Source of the DNA: Azospirillum rugosum
GTDB taxonomy: Bacteria > Pseudomonadota > Alphaproteobacteria > Azospirillales > Azospirillaceae
NCBI RefSeq assembly: GCF_017876155.1
Contig: NZ_JAGINP010000018.1
Span: 124,001 to 188,000, forward strand
DNA length: 64,000 nucleotides
Direction: 5' to 3'
Part shown: one piece after another, positions 52,372 to 61,067 of the stretch
Position numbering within the stretch: position 1 is the first letter of the stretch
How the letters are laid out: the number at the start of each line of letters is the position of its first letter
The notes under the pieces: generated by a model
Told to the model about the DNA's origin: nothing
What the model saw: the letters and a program-made list of their open reading frames with translations, nothing else
Database searches by the model: none
Position numbers and translations under genes: made by a program

Positions 52372-53124
52372 TCATGCATGGGGCTGGCTCCCCGGCTGCC
52401 CTGAACCCACTTGGCTGGAAAGCAGCCGCACCGCCTCGCCCCGTCCGCGGCTGTAATGCTCCAGCGCCGCCCGGCCCCCGGCCGCGTAGACCGCGACGGC
52501 GCTCAGCAGATCCTTCAACTGCTGCGCGGACGATCCGTCGAAGGGGCAGTAGGCGCCGCCGGACAGCCGCGCGATGGTCTGGAAGGCGCGCTTGGCGATC
52601 AGGTCGCCGCGCTCGTGGAAGATGAAGACCGGAACGCCGAGCAGCCCCAGTTCGCCCGCCTGGTGGGCGAGATGGTCGATGTCCTCCTCCATGCAGTCGC
52701 CGACGAAGACCAGCGCGTTCACCTTCTTCGTCCGGGTCTGCTTGATGCAGTGGGTCAGCACGCGGCCGATCTGCGTCTGGCCGGCCATGCAGGACACCGC
52801 GGTCATCCTCCGCAACAGATCCTGCGAATTGCCGATCCAGGGGCTCGCCTGGCATTCGCGGAAACCGCGGTAGTAGACGAGCTGGATGTCGAGCCCGCCA
52901 AGCGTCGAGGTCGCCTGGAACATCTCGCCCTGGATCTGGCAGGCGCGGTCCCAGGTGGGCTCGCGGCTGGCGGTCGCGTCCATCGCGAACATCAGCCGGC
53001 CACGGGCGCCGGTGGCCGTCCGCGGAATCGCCGCGACCTGGCGAAGGAAGGCGTCGACGTCGGCCTGCGACGACCGTTGCTGCGCCGGAAGATTATCCCG
53101 CTCCCCCTTGGCCCGCTCCCCCAT
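52372..53124 (-). CDS. VWA-domain protein
   Basis: 250 residues. The von Willebrand A fold begins at about 42 with RLMFAMDATASREPTW, where DATAS stands for the MIDAS DxSxS metal site, and continues with KVNALVFVGDCMEEDIDHL. No signal peptide. It is followed by the DnaJ-domain gene, a pairing conserved in alphaproteobacteria as far as I recall; a role in assembling or unfolding a complex is possible. Function unknown. Confidence 0.82.
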   Translation of the reverse strand: MGERAKGERDNLPAQQRSSQADVDAFLRQVAAIPRTATGARGRLMFAMDATASREPTWDRACQIQGEMFQATSTLGGLDIQLVYYRGFRECQASPWIGNSQDLLRRMTAVSCMAGQTQIGRVLTHCIKQTRTKKVNALVFVGDCMEEDIDHLAHQAGELGLLGVPVFIFHERGDLIAKRAFQTIARLSGGAYCPFDGSSAQQLKDLLSAVAVYAAGGRAALEHYSRGRGEAVRLLSSQVGSGQPGSQPHA

Positions 53125-53314
53125 GGCCGTTCCTTTCGCGAAAAGCCTTCAGCTTGAGATCATGGACCGCGGCGTGCGGCCGGTCGAGTCTGCCCATGGG
53201 TCACACCCGATTCGGGAACTCGAAAGAGTCGGGGGCGCCCACTCGGTCCAAACCCCGATCCGGGAACAAGGTGCGGGCGGCGGAGGTTCCACGCCCCCGC
53301 CCTGTTGCCTCATG

Positions 53315-53356
53315 CTCCCGAATCCTGTAGGATAAGAAACCTACAGGATTCGGGAG
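53315..53356. repeat. 42-base perfect inverted repeat
   Basis: CTCCCGAATCCTGTAGG (53315-53331) and CCTACAGGATTCGGGAG (53340-53356) are exact reverse complements around the loop ATAAGAAA. A CTGTAGGATA-like tail and no T-run make a simple terminator less likely. Confidence 0.92.
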
Positions 53357-53365
53357 GGCGCCGCC

Positions 53366-53416
53366 ATGAAACACCATCGTCGTTCATGTTTCATAGCGTT
53401 TCACGGCGTTTCATTC
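53366..53416. repeat. GTTTCAT/ATGAAAC repeat, copy B
   Basis: ATGAAACACCATCG on the left and GTTTCATAGCGTTTCACGG then CGTTTCATT on the right. Almost the same layout as copy A; 61 bases upstream of the pseudouridine synthase gene. Confidence 0.85.
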
Positions 53417-53477
53417 CCTCGCACCCCGCCCGCATCGCGCTTGCCGCATCCCGCACGGGTGTGCTTGCCTGCGCGGC

Positions 53478-54179
53478 ATGAGCGACACCTTCACGCCCGA
53501 GACCCTGCGCGCCCGCATCCTGCACGAGGACCCCGACCTCTTCGTGATCGACAAGCCGGCCGGGCTGGCCGTGCACAAGGCCGGGCGGATCACCGACCAT
53601 CTCGACCTCTACCTGCCCTTCCTGGCCGGGGAGGACGGCGTGCCGCCGCGGCTGGCCCACCGGCTGGACCGCGACACGGCGGGCTGCCTCGTGCTCGGCC
53701 GCTCGCCCTGGGCGCTGAAGAGGCTCGGCGACATGTTCGCCGCCGGGCATGTGGAGAAGACCTACTGGGCGGTCAGCGACGGCATTCCGGAGGAGTCCGC
53801 GGGGACCATCGATCACCCGCTGCTGAAGCTGGTCATTCCCGGCGCCTGGAACATCGTGACGCACCCCGACGGGCAGCCGGCGGTTACCGACTACCGCGTG
53901 CTGGGCACCGGCGGCGGGCGGGCCTGGCTGGAACTGAAGCCGCGCACCGGCCGCACCCACCAGATCCGCGTCCACTGCGCCGCCATCGACTGCCCGCTGG
54001 TGGGGGAGCCTTACTACGGCCCAGAGCGCCTGCCACCGGGCAACCTGCACCTGCTGGCGCGGTCCGTCGCCTTCACGCTGTCCTTCGACCGGCCGCCGGT
54101 GGTCGCGGTGGCCCCGCCGCCGTCCCACATGCGGGACGCGCTCGCCGCCTGCGGCTGGCCCGGCGACGACCAGGCATAA
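53478..54179 (+). CDS. RluA-family RNA pseudouridine synthase
   Basis: 233 residues, without an N-terminal S4 domain. The catalytic motif HRLDRDTAGCLV carries the nucleophilic aspartate; KPAGLAVHKAG and KPRTGRTHQIRVH are the other conserved segments. It isomerises uridine to pseudouridine in rRNA or tRNA; the target site cannot be told. It is convergent with the BMP gene, with stops four bases apart. Confidence 0.9.
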   Translation: MSDTFTPETLRARILHEDPDLFVIDKPAGLAVHKAGRITDHLDLYLPFLAGEDGVPPRLAHRLDRDTAGCLVLGRSPWALKRLGDMFAAGHVEKTYWAVSDGIPEESAGTIDHPLLKLVIPGAWNIVTHPDGQPAVTDYRVLGTGGGRAWLELKPRTGRTHQIRVHCAAIDCPLVGEPYYGPERLPPGNLHLLARSVAFTLSFDRPPVVAVAPPPSHMRDALAACGWPGDDQA

Positions 54180-54183
54180 GCGC

Positions 54184-55287
54184 TTACAGCGCGATCTCGC
54201 TCACCCCTTCGGCGAGCCAGAACATGCGGTCCAGCGCCGGGTCGGAGCCGCGCAGGACCTTGCCCTTCGGCAGAACGGTGCGCCCGGTGTTGTCCAGGAT
54301 CGGCCCGCGGAACACGGCGGCGTTGCCGTTGGCGAGCTGCATGCGCGCCGCGTCGGCGTGCGCCCGCGCCTCCACCCCGACCGCCGGGCCATAGGCGGTG
54401 TTGCGGACGAAGCCGCGGTCGAAGCCGCCTTGGCGCAGGTGCCTCCAGGGCTTGCCGCCGGCGATCAGCGTCACGGTTTCTGCCCAGCAGCGGCCCCAGG
54501 ACCACTCGGCCCCGGTCAGGAACCCCTGCGGCGCGGCGCTGGACAGGTCGACATGGACGCCGCAGCACAGGAGGCCGGACGCCTCCGCCACTTCGCAGAC
54601 CGGGCGCGGCTCCTCGATCTGGGCGGCCAGCACGTCGGCGCCGCCGGCAGCGAGCGCCCGTGCGGCCTCCGCCACGGACAGGGGCGACGCCCCCTCGCCG
54701 ACGAAGGCGACGCGCACCGCGACCGCGGGGTCGGCCCGCCGGGCGCCCAGCGCGAAGGCGTTCACGCAGCGCAGGACCGACGGCGCCGGGTGCGACGCCA
54801 CGATCCCGATGGCCTTGGCGCGGCTGGCGTAGCCGGCGACGATGCCGGCGATGTGCTGGGCCTCGTCGAGATAGCCTTCGAAGAAGCCGACGTTGACCGG
54901 CGCCCGCTCCGCGTCCGTGGGGGAGCCGCAGAGGAGGAAGGCCGTGTCGCGGTTGGCGTCGGCCTGGGCGAGAAGACCGGGAAGCGCGTCGCCGGGCGCC
55001 GTGACCAGCACGACCCGGCAGCCCCGGCCGCCGACCATATCCTCCACGGCGGTGGCGAGGGTGCCCGCGGCGTTCTCCCGCTCCTCCAGCCGCACGTCGG
55101 GCAGCGCGGCGAGGGCGCGCGCGGCCTCCGCATGGGCTTGGTTATAGCCGAAATCGGTGCGGCTCCCGCCATACAGGACGCCGACACCCAGGGGAGGAGT
55201 CCCCAGGGCCGGCGGTGCGGCGAGCAGCGCGGCCGCGGCACCGAACCCCTTGAGCACCGCCCGGCGGTTATGGGTTGTTTTCGTCAT
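54184..55287 (-). CDS. BMP/PnrA-family substrate-binding protein (second)
   Basis: 367 residues. A twin-arginine-like signal NRRAVLKGFGAAAALLAAPP precedes the binding domain. GVLYGGSRTDFGYNQAHAEA, GFFEGYLDEAQHIAGIVAGY and GFLTGAEWSWGRCWAETV are BMP-family segments. Sequence is only distantly similar to the other BMP protein in this window (44549). No ABC permease or ATPase is adjacent. The protein is probably periplasmic and binds a nucleoside-like ligand. Confidence 0.85.
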   Translation of the reverse strand: MTKTTHNRRAVLKGFGAAAALLAAPPALGTPPLGVGVLYGGSRTDFGYNQAHAEAARALAALPDVRLEERENAAGTLATAVEDMVGGRGCRVVLVTAPGDALPGLLAQADANRDTAFLLCGSPTDAERAPVNVGFFEGYLDEAQHIAGIVAGYASRAKAIGIVASHPAPSVLRCVNAFALGARRADPAVAVRVAFVGEGASPLSVAEAARALAAGGADVLAAQIEEPRPVCEVAEASGLLCCGVHVDLSSAAPQGFLTGAEWSWGRCWAETVTLIAGGKPWRHLRQGGFDRGFVRNTAYGPAVGVEARAHADAARMQLANGNAAVFRGPILDNTGRTVLPKGKVLRGSDPALDRMFWLAEGVSEIAL

Positions 55288-55348
55288 GCCCGCCTCCCGA
55301 TTTGCTGGGACTATACCCGCCGGAGGCGCGCGCACCAAACAATTCGCC

Positions 55349-55621
55349 TCAAATCCGCCCGCGCGGACCGTTCGGGAAGCGCCAGACGCGGTCCCGCGCC
55401 GGCACCCGGATGGGTGCGGGGCGCCATTCCGGCCGCAGCGGATCGACCCGGTCGGCAATCCGGCCCGCCAGGACCAGCAGGGCATACAGGGCGAACATGA
55501 GGACCACCAAAGCCCCCAGAGGCTGCCGGAGACCGAGGTCGAGCAACGGCTCCAGCAGGGGCTCCAGCTGGGACGCCGCGGCATGGTGCGCTTGGACGGA
55601 ACAGTCGATGCAGTCGGGCAT
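55349..55621 (-). CDS. small single-pass membrane protein
   Basis: 90 residues. A hydrophobic stretch (about 38-56, LGALVVLMFALYALLVLAG) is flanked by a leucine-rich amphipathic N-terminal part and a basic C-terminal tail with WRPAPIRVPARDRVWRFP. The N-terminus has a C-x2-C (CIDC). No family recognised. It lies between the BMP gene and the AlgJ-like gene on the same strand. Confidence 0.55.
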   Translation of the reverse strand: MPDCIDCSVQAHHAAASQLEPLLEPLLDLGLRQPLGALVVLMFALYALLVLAGRIADRVDPLRPEWRPAPIRVPARDRVWRFPNGPRGRI

Positions 55622-55715
55622 GCACGCTCCTCCCCAATGCCTTGACAAGGCCGGTATGGCCTGAAGCTTAGGAGAGAGCCGCGATGCCGGGCGGCGACAA
55701 TGATGGGACCATCCT

Positions 55716-56804
55716 TTAGGAGACCGGGCCGCGCCGCGGCCCCTCCGCCGGGGGTGCCACCAGCAGGCGCCAGGCGCCCTCGGGATCGTCCCGCCGCTCC
55801 CGCACGGCGGTGGCGAGGGACCGCTCGATCCAATCGGCGATGCCGACCCGGTAATGGAGGCTGTCCCAGTAGTTCGTGTCCTCGCTGGTGATGCGCGAGG
55901 GGAAGCGGAAGTCCACCAGCGCCGCGCCGTGGGCGGCGGCGATGCGGGCGACGCGGCTCTTGCACTCCTCCTCCCGCGCGGCCGGCGGCGAGCTCGGCTG
56001 CGGCATGGCGGCCACATGGACCGGCATGAAGGCCAGGACGGGCTGCGCGCCGGGCGGCACGCGGCCGACCAGCTCGTCGAGCCAGGCCAGGGCCGGGAAG
56101 CGCCAGGACTGGCGCTCCGCCTCGGTCGGGCGGTAGGGCGGCTCGGCGGGCGGGATGGCGCGCTTCGGACCGCCATAAATCTTGGCCTCGACCTTGGCCC
56201 AGCTCCACTGGTTGTCGGGCGGCACGAACACCTCGTAGCCATCGGGTCCCAGCCGCGGCGGACGGAGGCCGAGGTGGTATTCCACCAGCCGGGCGGCGAT
56301 CTCCAGCGTCTTGCCGTTCAGCAGGTAGAGCAGGTCGTTCCAGGGATCGTCGTCGTACATCCAGGGCGGAAAGGGCCGGAAGGTCAGGCGCTGGCTGTCG
56401 GCATCAGACTCGCACCACACGCGATCCAGCCCGACCACGACCGTCCGCGGCCTCGGCACCGTGCGCAGGAAGAGGTCGGCGATCTTGTATTGCTCCCACG
56501 CGGTGGCGCTGTTCATGGCGAGGTTGGCGAAGCGCCCGCCGAACAGCCCGTCAAGGTGCGCCGGTTGCAGCAGGCGGGAGGTCGAAGTGCCGAAGACCGC
56601 GCTGTCGAAGGCCCCGTGGCGCACCAGCCCCGGATAGAGGAAGCGCTGGTTGTCGTCCATCATCGGCCGCGCCATGGGCGGGGAGAAGGGCACGTTGTCG
56701 TAGGGGTCGACCAGCAGCACGAACAGCATCAGCGCGGCGACCAGCCCGCCGGCGGTCAGCAGCAGGGTCTTCACGAAGCCCGTCCAGGCCTGGGGTTGGG
56801 TCAT
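55716..56804 (-). CDS. AlgJ/AlgX-like SGNH-type membrane protein
   Basis: 362 residues. One N-terminal membrane segment (about 12-32) and a periplasmic domain. FGTSTSRLLQPAHLDGLF near 71-88 resembles the first SGNH block with the nucleophilic serine, and DSLHYRVGIADWIE near 322-335 carries the D-x2-H catalytic pair. Similar proteins accept acetyl groups from an MBOAT partner and pass them to polysaccharides. It is nine bases downstream of the MBOAT gene stop, in the same direction. Confidence 0.75.
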   Translation of the reverse strand: MTQPQAWTGFVKTLLLTAGGLVAALMLFVLLVDPYDNVPFSPPMARPMMDDNQRFLYPGLVRHGAFDSAVFGTSTSRLLQPAHLDGLFGGRFANLAMNSATAWEQYKIADLFLRTVPRPRTVVVGLDRVWCESDADSQRLTFRPFPPWMYDDDPWNDLLYLLNGKTLEIAARLVEYHLGLRPPRLGPDGYEVFVPPDNQWSWAKVEAKIYGGPKRAIPPAEPPYRPTEAERQSWRFPALAWLDELVGRVPPGAQPVLAFMPVHVAAMPQPSSPPAAREEECKSRVARIAAAHGAALVDFRFPSRITSEDTNYWDSLHYRVGIADWIERSLATAVRERRDDPEGAWRLLVAPPAEGPRRGPVS

Positions 56805-56813
56805 CGCGGGCCC

Positions 56814-58184
56814 TCAGAACTGGAAGTAGATGAAGTTGACAGGCTGGCCCTTGCCGACCTCCAGCAGGCAGACGACGGCCACCGCGGCGAAGGCCACCGC
56901 CACGGCGCGGCGGGGCTTCAGCAGGTCGTCCACGAAGGCGAGGCTCGTCGGGCCGAGGGTCGCGACGACGGCCGCGGCGGCCAGCAGCGCCGGGCGCTCC
57001 AGCCCGCCCGCCATGCCGCCCTCCCCGGCCATGCCCGCCAGCAGCCGGCCCGCCGTGGCGAAGTCCGGCGCGCGGAACAGCACCCAGCCGACGATCACGA
57101 ACAGCATGGTCAGCGCCCAGGCGAGCGGGAACGGCAAGGGCCGCCTCAGCCCTTGCCAGACGTGACAGGCGATCAGCCCGGCCCCGTGCATCAGGCCCCA
57201 GGCCACAAAGGTCCAGGCCGCGCCGTGCCACAGGCCGCAGAGCCCCATGGTCGCCACCGTGGCCATCATATAACGGCCAAAGCCCGCCCGGCTGCCGCCC
57301 AGCGGGATGTAGAGGTAGTCGCGCAGATAGCGGGACAGCGTCATGTGCCAGCGCCGCCAGAAGTCACGCACCGACGCGGCCTTGTAGGGGGCGTCGAAGT
57401 TCATCGGCAGGCGGATGCCGAACAGCAGGGCGATGCCCAGCGCCATCTCCGTGTAGGCGGAGAAGTCGAAGTAGAGCTGGAAGCTGAAGGCCAGAGCCCC
57501 CGACCAGGCCTCACCCAGGCCCGGTACCGCGCTGCCCGCGTGGGCGAAGACGGGGTCGGCGACGCGGGCCAGCGGGTCGGCCAGCAGGACCTTCTTGGCG
57601 AAACCCAGGATGAACAGGGCCAGTCCCTTGCCGAACCGCTCCGCGAAGCCGGGGCGCAGCGGGTCGTCGGCGAGCTGGGGGATCAACTCGTTGTGGCGGA
57701 CGATGGGGCCGGCGACCAGGTGCGGGAAGAAGAAGACGAACAGGCAGAAGCCCCGCAGCGGGTAGGTCGGCACCCGCCCGCGCCGCAGGTCGATCAGGTA
57801 GGAGATCAGCTCGAAGGTGAAGAAGCTGATGCCGATCGGCAGCAGCACGTCGCTGTGCGGCAGGTTCCGGCCCAGCAGGGCCGACAGGCTGTCGAGGAAA
57901 AAGTTCGCGTACTTGAAGTAACCGAGGATGGCGAGGTTGGCGGCCACGCCCACCGGCACGATCCAGGGCAAGGACCAGCGCCGGTGCAAGTGCGCCAGTG
58001 CCCAGGTCGCCAGCGTCTGGCCCAGCAGCAGCGGCACGAAGCGCACGTCCCACCAGCCGTAGAAGACGACGGAGGCCACGACCATCACCCACTCGCGCGC
58101 CGCCTCCCGCCGGGCCACGGCGTAGAAGAGGATCAGCACGGCCGGCAGGAAGCCGAGCACGAAGGACTGGGTGTGGAACAGCAT
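56814..58184 (-). CDS. MBOAT-family O-acyltransferase (AlgI-like)
   Basis: 456 residues with about 10-12 hydrophobic segments. The typical AlgI features are FFPHLVAGPIVRHNELIPQL, FDFSAYTEMALGIALLFG, APYKAASVRDFWRRWHMTLS and the catalytic histidine in GLWHGAAWTFVAWG. It moves acyl groups across the inner membrane for O-acetylation of an exported polymer (alginate in Pseudomonas). The downstream AlgJ-like gene completes a minimal acetylation pair. The polymer is unknown; ugd and galU in the same region make an acidic exopolysaccharide likely. Confidence 0.92.
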   Translation of the reverse strand: MLFHTQSFVLGFLPAVLILFYAVARREAAREWVMVVASVVFYGWWDVRFVPLLLGQTLATWALAHLHRRWSLPWIVPVGVAANLAILGYFKYANFFLDSLSALLGRNLPHSDVLLPIGISFFTFELISYLIDLRRGRVPTYPLRGFCLFVFFFPHLVAGPIVRHNELIPQLADDPLRPGFAERFGKGLALFILGFAKKVLLADPLARVADPVFAHAGSAVPGLGEAWSGALAFSFQLYFDFSAYTEMALGIALLFGIRLPMNFDAPYKAASVRDFWRRWHMTLSRYLRDYLYIPLGGSRAGFGRYMMATVATMGLCGLWHGAAWTFVAWGLMHGAGLIACHVWQGLRRPLPFPLAWALTMLFVIVGWVLFRAPDFATAGRLLAGMAGEGGMAGGLERPALLAAAAVVATLGPTSLAFVDDLLKPRRAVAVAFAAVAVVCLLEVGKGQPVNFIYFQF

Positions 58185-58233
58185 GACGGACGCTCGACCC
58201 CGCTGGCGGACCGGCCCGCTTACGGACCGGGCC

Positions 58234-58725
58234 CTATGGACCGGGCGTTTTGATACACCGGATCGTCGGGGAGCCGGATGAAAAATGCGGCGGCAAAAAG
58301 CGTGACGGGAGCGCCATCCCCTCCGGCCAGGCCAGCAGGTGGCTGGCGCAGGCCCGGCAATCGCTGCTGCCGAAGCCCGGCACCGGCACGGGCAGCCCGG
58401 CCAGTTCCGCGACCAGGGCGCACTCGTCACCGCCGGGCTCGCACCAGGCCCCGGCCATCCGGCCGGCGGTGGTCAGCCGGTCGACGTGCCAGCGCAGCGG
58501 CTTTTCCCGCCGGAAGTGCCGGCCGACCCGCGCCCGCAGGCCGCCCGGGCCGCGCGCGCTGCCGGCGTAGAGGTAGCGCCCCGGCGCCAGGACCGCCGCC
58601 GGCTTGCCGGGCAGGCTGAGGGCGAGCGGCGCCTCCAGCAGGATCAGCAGCGCATAGGCGCCGGGCGCAGCCGGCACCGTCTCGGGCCGGTCGTGGAAAG
58701 TCAGAGTGTCGGCGGTGGGCGGCAT
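58234..58725 (-). CDS. GIY-YIG-type (DUF123) nuclease-like protein
   Basis: 163 residues. The DUF123 pattern is clear: GAYALLILLEAP, GRYLYAGSARGPGGLRARVG, then KPLRWHVDRLTTAG and a His/Cys-containing region with GSSDCRACASHLL. DUF123 is a distant GIY-YIG relative also found fused to archaeal endonuclease III. The ATG at 58725 has AAAGG upstream; a GTG four codons earlier is possible. It precedes the MBOAT gene by 49 bases. Confidence 0.85.
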   Translation of the reverse strand: MPPTADTLTFHDRPETVPAAPGAYALLILLEAPLALSLPGKPAAVLAPGRYLYAGSARGPGGLRARVGRHFRREKPLRWHVDRLTTAGRMAGAWCEPGGDECALVAELAGLPVPVPGFGSSDCRACASHLLAWPEGMALPSRFLPPHFSSGSPTIRCIKTPGP

Positions 58726-58876
58726 GGCCTTTGACACTACGCCATGCCGCGTTCCGCAGCATCCTTATCCGGAAACGCGCGGCCATTTGCCCCGCGTCCG
58801 GTGTTGAATCCGGCGAACGGGGCACCGGCGCCGGCCGGGAGATCCCGCTGCAACAAGACCGGGGGGAGACACCGCT

Positions 58877-59599
58877 ATGGACGACATCGCCGCACGCACA
58901 CCCAAAACGACCGGACCCAAGACGACCTACGACGCGGCCGAGGTGACGGCCCTGTCCCACCTTTACCGCGCCGAAATCTACCGCAGCACCGTCTGGCGCA
59001 CGCGGCTGGACGCCACGACCAATTGGGCGGTGGTCACCACCGGCCTCGCGCTGTCGCTGGCCTTCAGCAGCGCCTCCGCCTCGCCGCTGCCGCTGGTCCT
59101 GGTGGGCCTTCTGGTCGCGGTCTTCCTGTACATCGAGGCGCGGCGCTACCGCTTCTTCGATTTCTGGCGCATCCGGGCCCATGTGCTGGAGCTGTACTTC
59201 ATCGGCCCGATCCTGCGCGGCGACGGCGTCCAGTTCGAGAAGCGCTGGAACGAGACGCTGTTCCAGGATTACCGGTCGCCGCACCTCCACATCACCTATT
59301 GGGAGGCGGTCGGGCGGCGGCTGCGCCGGAACTATGGCTGGATCTTCCTGATCCAGGTCGTCGCCTACATGGGCAAGCTGATGATCCATCCGGTGCCGCT
59401 GGAATCGTTGGACGAGTTGTTCGCGCGGGCCACCATCGGACCGGTGCCGGGCCAGATCGTCCTGCTGTGCGGGCTGATCTTCCACGGCACCTGGATGACC
59501 ATCGCCTTCCGCACCTACAAGAGCCGCCGCGGCGCCGACCGCGAACGCCCGCCCCTGCCGGAGACGGACGCCGTGCTGGAACTGGCCCGCGGGCGGTGA
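58877..59599 (+). CDS. DUF2270 integral membrane protein
   Basis: 240 residues with about four hydrophobic segments, in two pairs (about 48-82 and 155-215). The family motif RAEIYRSTVWRTRLDATTNWAV is followed by IEARRYRFFDFWRIRAHVLE. DUF2270 proteins have no assigned function. GGGGGGAGA precedes the ATG. Repeat copy C follows four bases after the stop. Confidence 0.88.
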   Translation: MDDIAARTPKTTGPKTTYDAAEVTALSHLYRAEIYRSTVWRTRLDATTNWAVVTTGLALSLAFSSASASPLPLVLVGLLVAVFLYIEARRYRFFDFWRIRAHVLELYFIGPILRGDGVQFEKRWNETLFQDYRSPHLHITYWEAVGRRLRRNYGWIFLIQVVAYMGKLMIHPVPLESLDELFARATIGPVPGQIVLLCGLIFHGTWMTIAFRTYKSRRGADRERPPLPETDAVLELARGR

Positions 59600-59602
59600 T
59601 GG

Positions 59603-59652
59603 ATGAAACACCGTGAAACGCTATGAAACGTTCCGGGGCGTTGTGTTTCATC
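59603..59652. repeat. GTTTCAT/ATGAAAC repeat, copy C (inverted)
   Basis: ATGAAACACCGTGAAACGC then TATGAAACG, with TGTTTCATCG closing the right end. The left 27 bases are the exact reverse complement of copy A's core. Confidence 0.85.
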
Positions 59653-59755
59653 GCGGGTGGGCGTGGGTTGGGCGTTGGCGGAGAGGATTTTATACCCAGT
59701 GATGGGGGCGAAGCAAGGTCGCGCTGTGTGGATGAGCGCTTGCGTTGGGCCCCCT

Positions 59756-59790
59756 CCCTAACCCTCCCCCGCCTTTGGCGAGGGAGGGGA
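59756..59790. repeat. G/C-rich palindromic repeat, copy 5 (half unit)
   Basis: CCCTCCCTAACCCTCCCCC, short loop, CGAGGGAGGGG. It ends 15 bases before the stop of the saccharopine-dehydrogenase-like gene. Confidence 0.65.
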
Positions 59791-59804
59791 TTTGGTCGCG
59801 GCGG

Positions 59805-60917
59805 TCAGGCGGCGCGGCTCAGCGACGACGGGGTATTTTCTGACGGGGCATAATTGCGGCCGAAGCGGTTGGTGATGAAGTCGGGGTAGGACACGTCCTC
59901 CTGCTTCACGAAGCCGCGCTGGGGGAGTTTGCCGGTGGCCAGGAGGTCGAGCACGGCGCAGATGCCGGATGCGGTGGTGATCTGGATGCCGTTGTAGAAT
60001 TTGCCGTCGATTTCGCGGCCGTAGATCTTGTTGGCGTAGGTTTCCTGCAACAGCCGGCCGCGCTTGGTGCCGGTCACGGTCACGAAGATCAGCACGACGT
60101 CCTGCAGGGTCGCGGGGATCGAGTGCTCCAGGATGTCCTTCAGCAGCTCGCGCCGGCTGCCCAGCCGCAGGTCATGCAGCAGCGCCTTCATGAGGTCGCG
60201 GTGCCCCGGATAGCGGACGGAGCGGTAGTTCAGCGTCCGCACGCGGCCGGCCAGAGTCTCGCATAGCGTGCCGAGCCCGCCCGAGGTGTTGAAGGCCTCG
60301 TAGAGGACGCCGTCGAGGGAGAACTCCTCCCGCTCCTCCAGCGGCGGCACGGTGATCAGGCGGCCTTCGACGATGGCCTCGCAGGGCTCCAGATACTCGT
60401 TGATGACGCCCTCGGTGCTCCAGGTCAGGTTGTAGTTGAGCGCGTTGGACGGGTATTTGGGCAGGGCGCCGACGCGCATGCGCACGGTGTCCAGCGTCTC
60501 GAACCGCGAGGCCACGTCGTGGGCGACGATGGAGATGAAGCCCGGCGCCAGCCCGCACTGCGGGATGAAGGCGCAGGGCGCGTCGGCGGCCAAGTCCTTG
60601 ACGCGGCGGGTGCTGGCGACGTCCTCCGTCAGGTCCAGGTAGTGGGTGCCGGCGGCCCGCGCCGCCTCCGCCACGCCGACGGTCAGGTGGTAGGGCAGCG
60701 CGCTGAGCACGGCGAACTTGCCCCGCATGGCGTCGGCCAGATCGGCGGGATCGGCCGCGTCGAGCGCGCGCTTCTCCACCCGCGGATGGTCGGGCAGCCA
60801 ATCCAGGGCGTCGGCCGACCGGTCGGCGACCGTCACCCGGTAGTCGCCGGTTCCCTTCAGCAGGTCGCAGATGGTCTCGCCGATCTTGCCGCCGCCCAGC
60901 AGGAGGATGTCGCGCAT
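59805..60917 (-). CDS. saccharopine dehydrogenase-family protein
   Basis: 370 residues. The Rossmann motif GGGKIGETICDLL is at the N-terminus, followed by SALPYHLTVGVAEAARAAGTHY, FIPQCGLAPGFISI and GGLGTLCETLAGRV in the saccharopine dehydrogenase order. Family members catalyse lysine/aminoadipate or polyamine (carboxynorspermidine) steps; the substrate here is open. It diverges from an Lrp/AsnC regulator gene, a frequent layout for amino-acid catabolic enzymes under Lrp control. Confidence 0.85.
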   Translation of the reverse strand: MRDILLLGGGKIGETICDLLKGTGDYRVTVADRSADALDWLPDHPRVEKRALDAADPADLADAMRGKFAVLSALPYHLTVGVAEAARAAGTHYLDLTEDVASTRRVKDLAADAPCAFIPQCGLAPGFISIVAHDVASRFETLDTVRMRVGALPKYPSNALNYNLTWSTEGVINEYLEPCEAIVEGRLITVPPLEEREEFSLDGVLYEAFNTSGGLGTLCETLAGRVRTLNYRSVRYPGHRDLMKALLHDLRLGSRRELLKDILEHSIPATLQDVVLIFVTVTGTKRGRLLQETYANKIYGREIDGKFYNGIQITTASGICAVLDLLATGKLPQRGFVKQEDVSYPDFITNRFGRNYAPSENTPSSLSRAA

Positions 60918-61033
60918 GGTCCCTGTCCCTCTCGTCTCTTGGTGTCGTCTTGGGGTGTGTCCTTCTGTCGCAAGCTTGACCGAACCACCTGTCGATGTGC
61001 AGTGTGCGGAGTGACGATTTGCCCGGTTTGGAT

Positions 61034-61067
61034 CGGCAAAATGATGGGTAGTTCGGCGAAATGATGG
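61034..61067. promoter_or_regulatory. direct repeats at the Lrp gene start
   Basis: CGGCAAAATGATGG (61034-61047) and CGGCGAAATGATGG (61054-61067) differ at one base and are spaced 20 bases start to start, about two helical turns. The second copy includes the lrp-type gene's start codons. An imperfect TTTGCC/GGCAAA inverted pair lies just upstream (61018-61040). Likely autoregulatory sites. Confidence 0.5.

Larger units (their letters stand above)
53125..53477. other. gene-free spacer with palindrome and repeat
   Basis: No supported gene. It holds promoter space for the VWA gene (left side), the 42-base perfect palindrome at 53315-53356 and repeat copy B at 53366. Confidence 0.6.
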
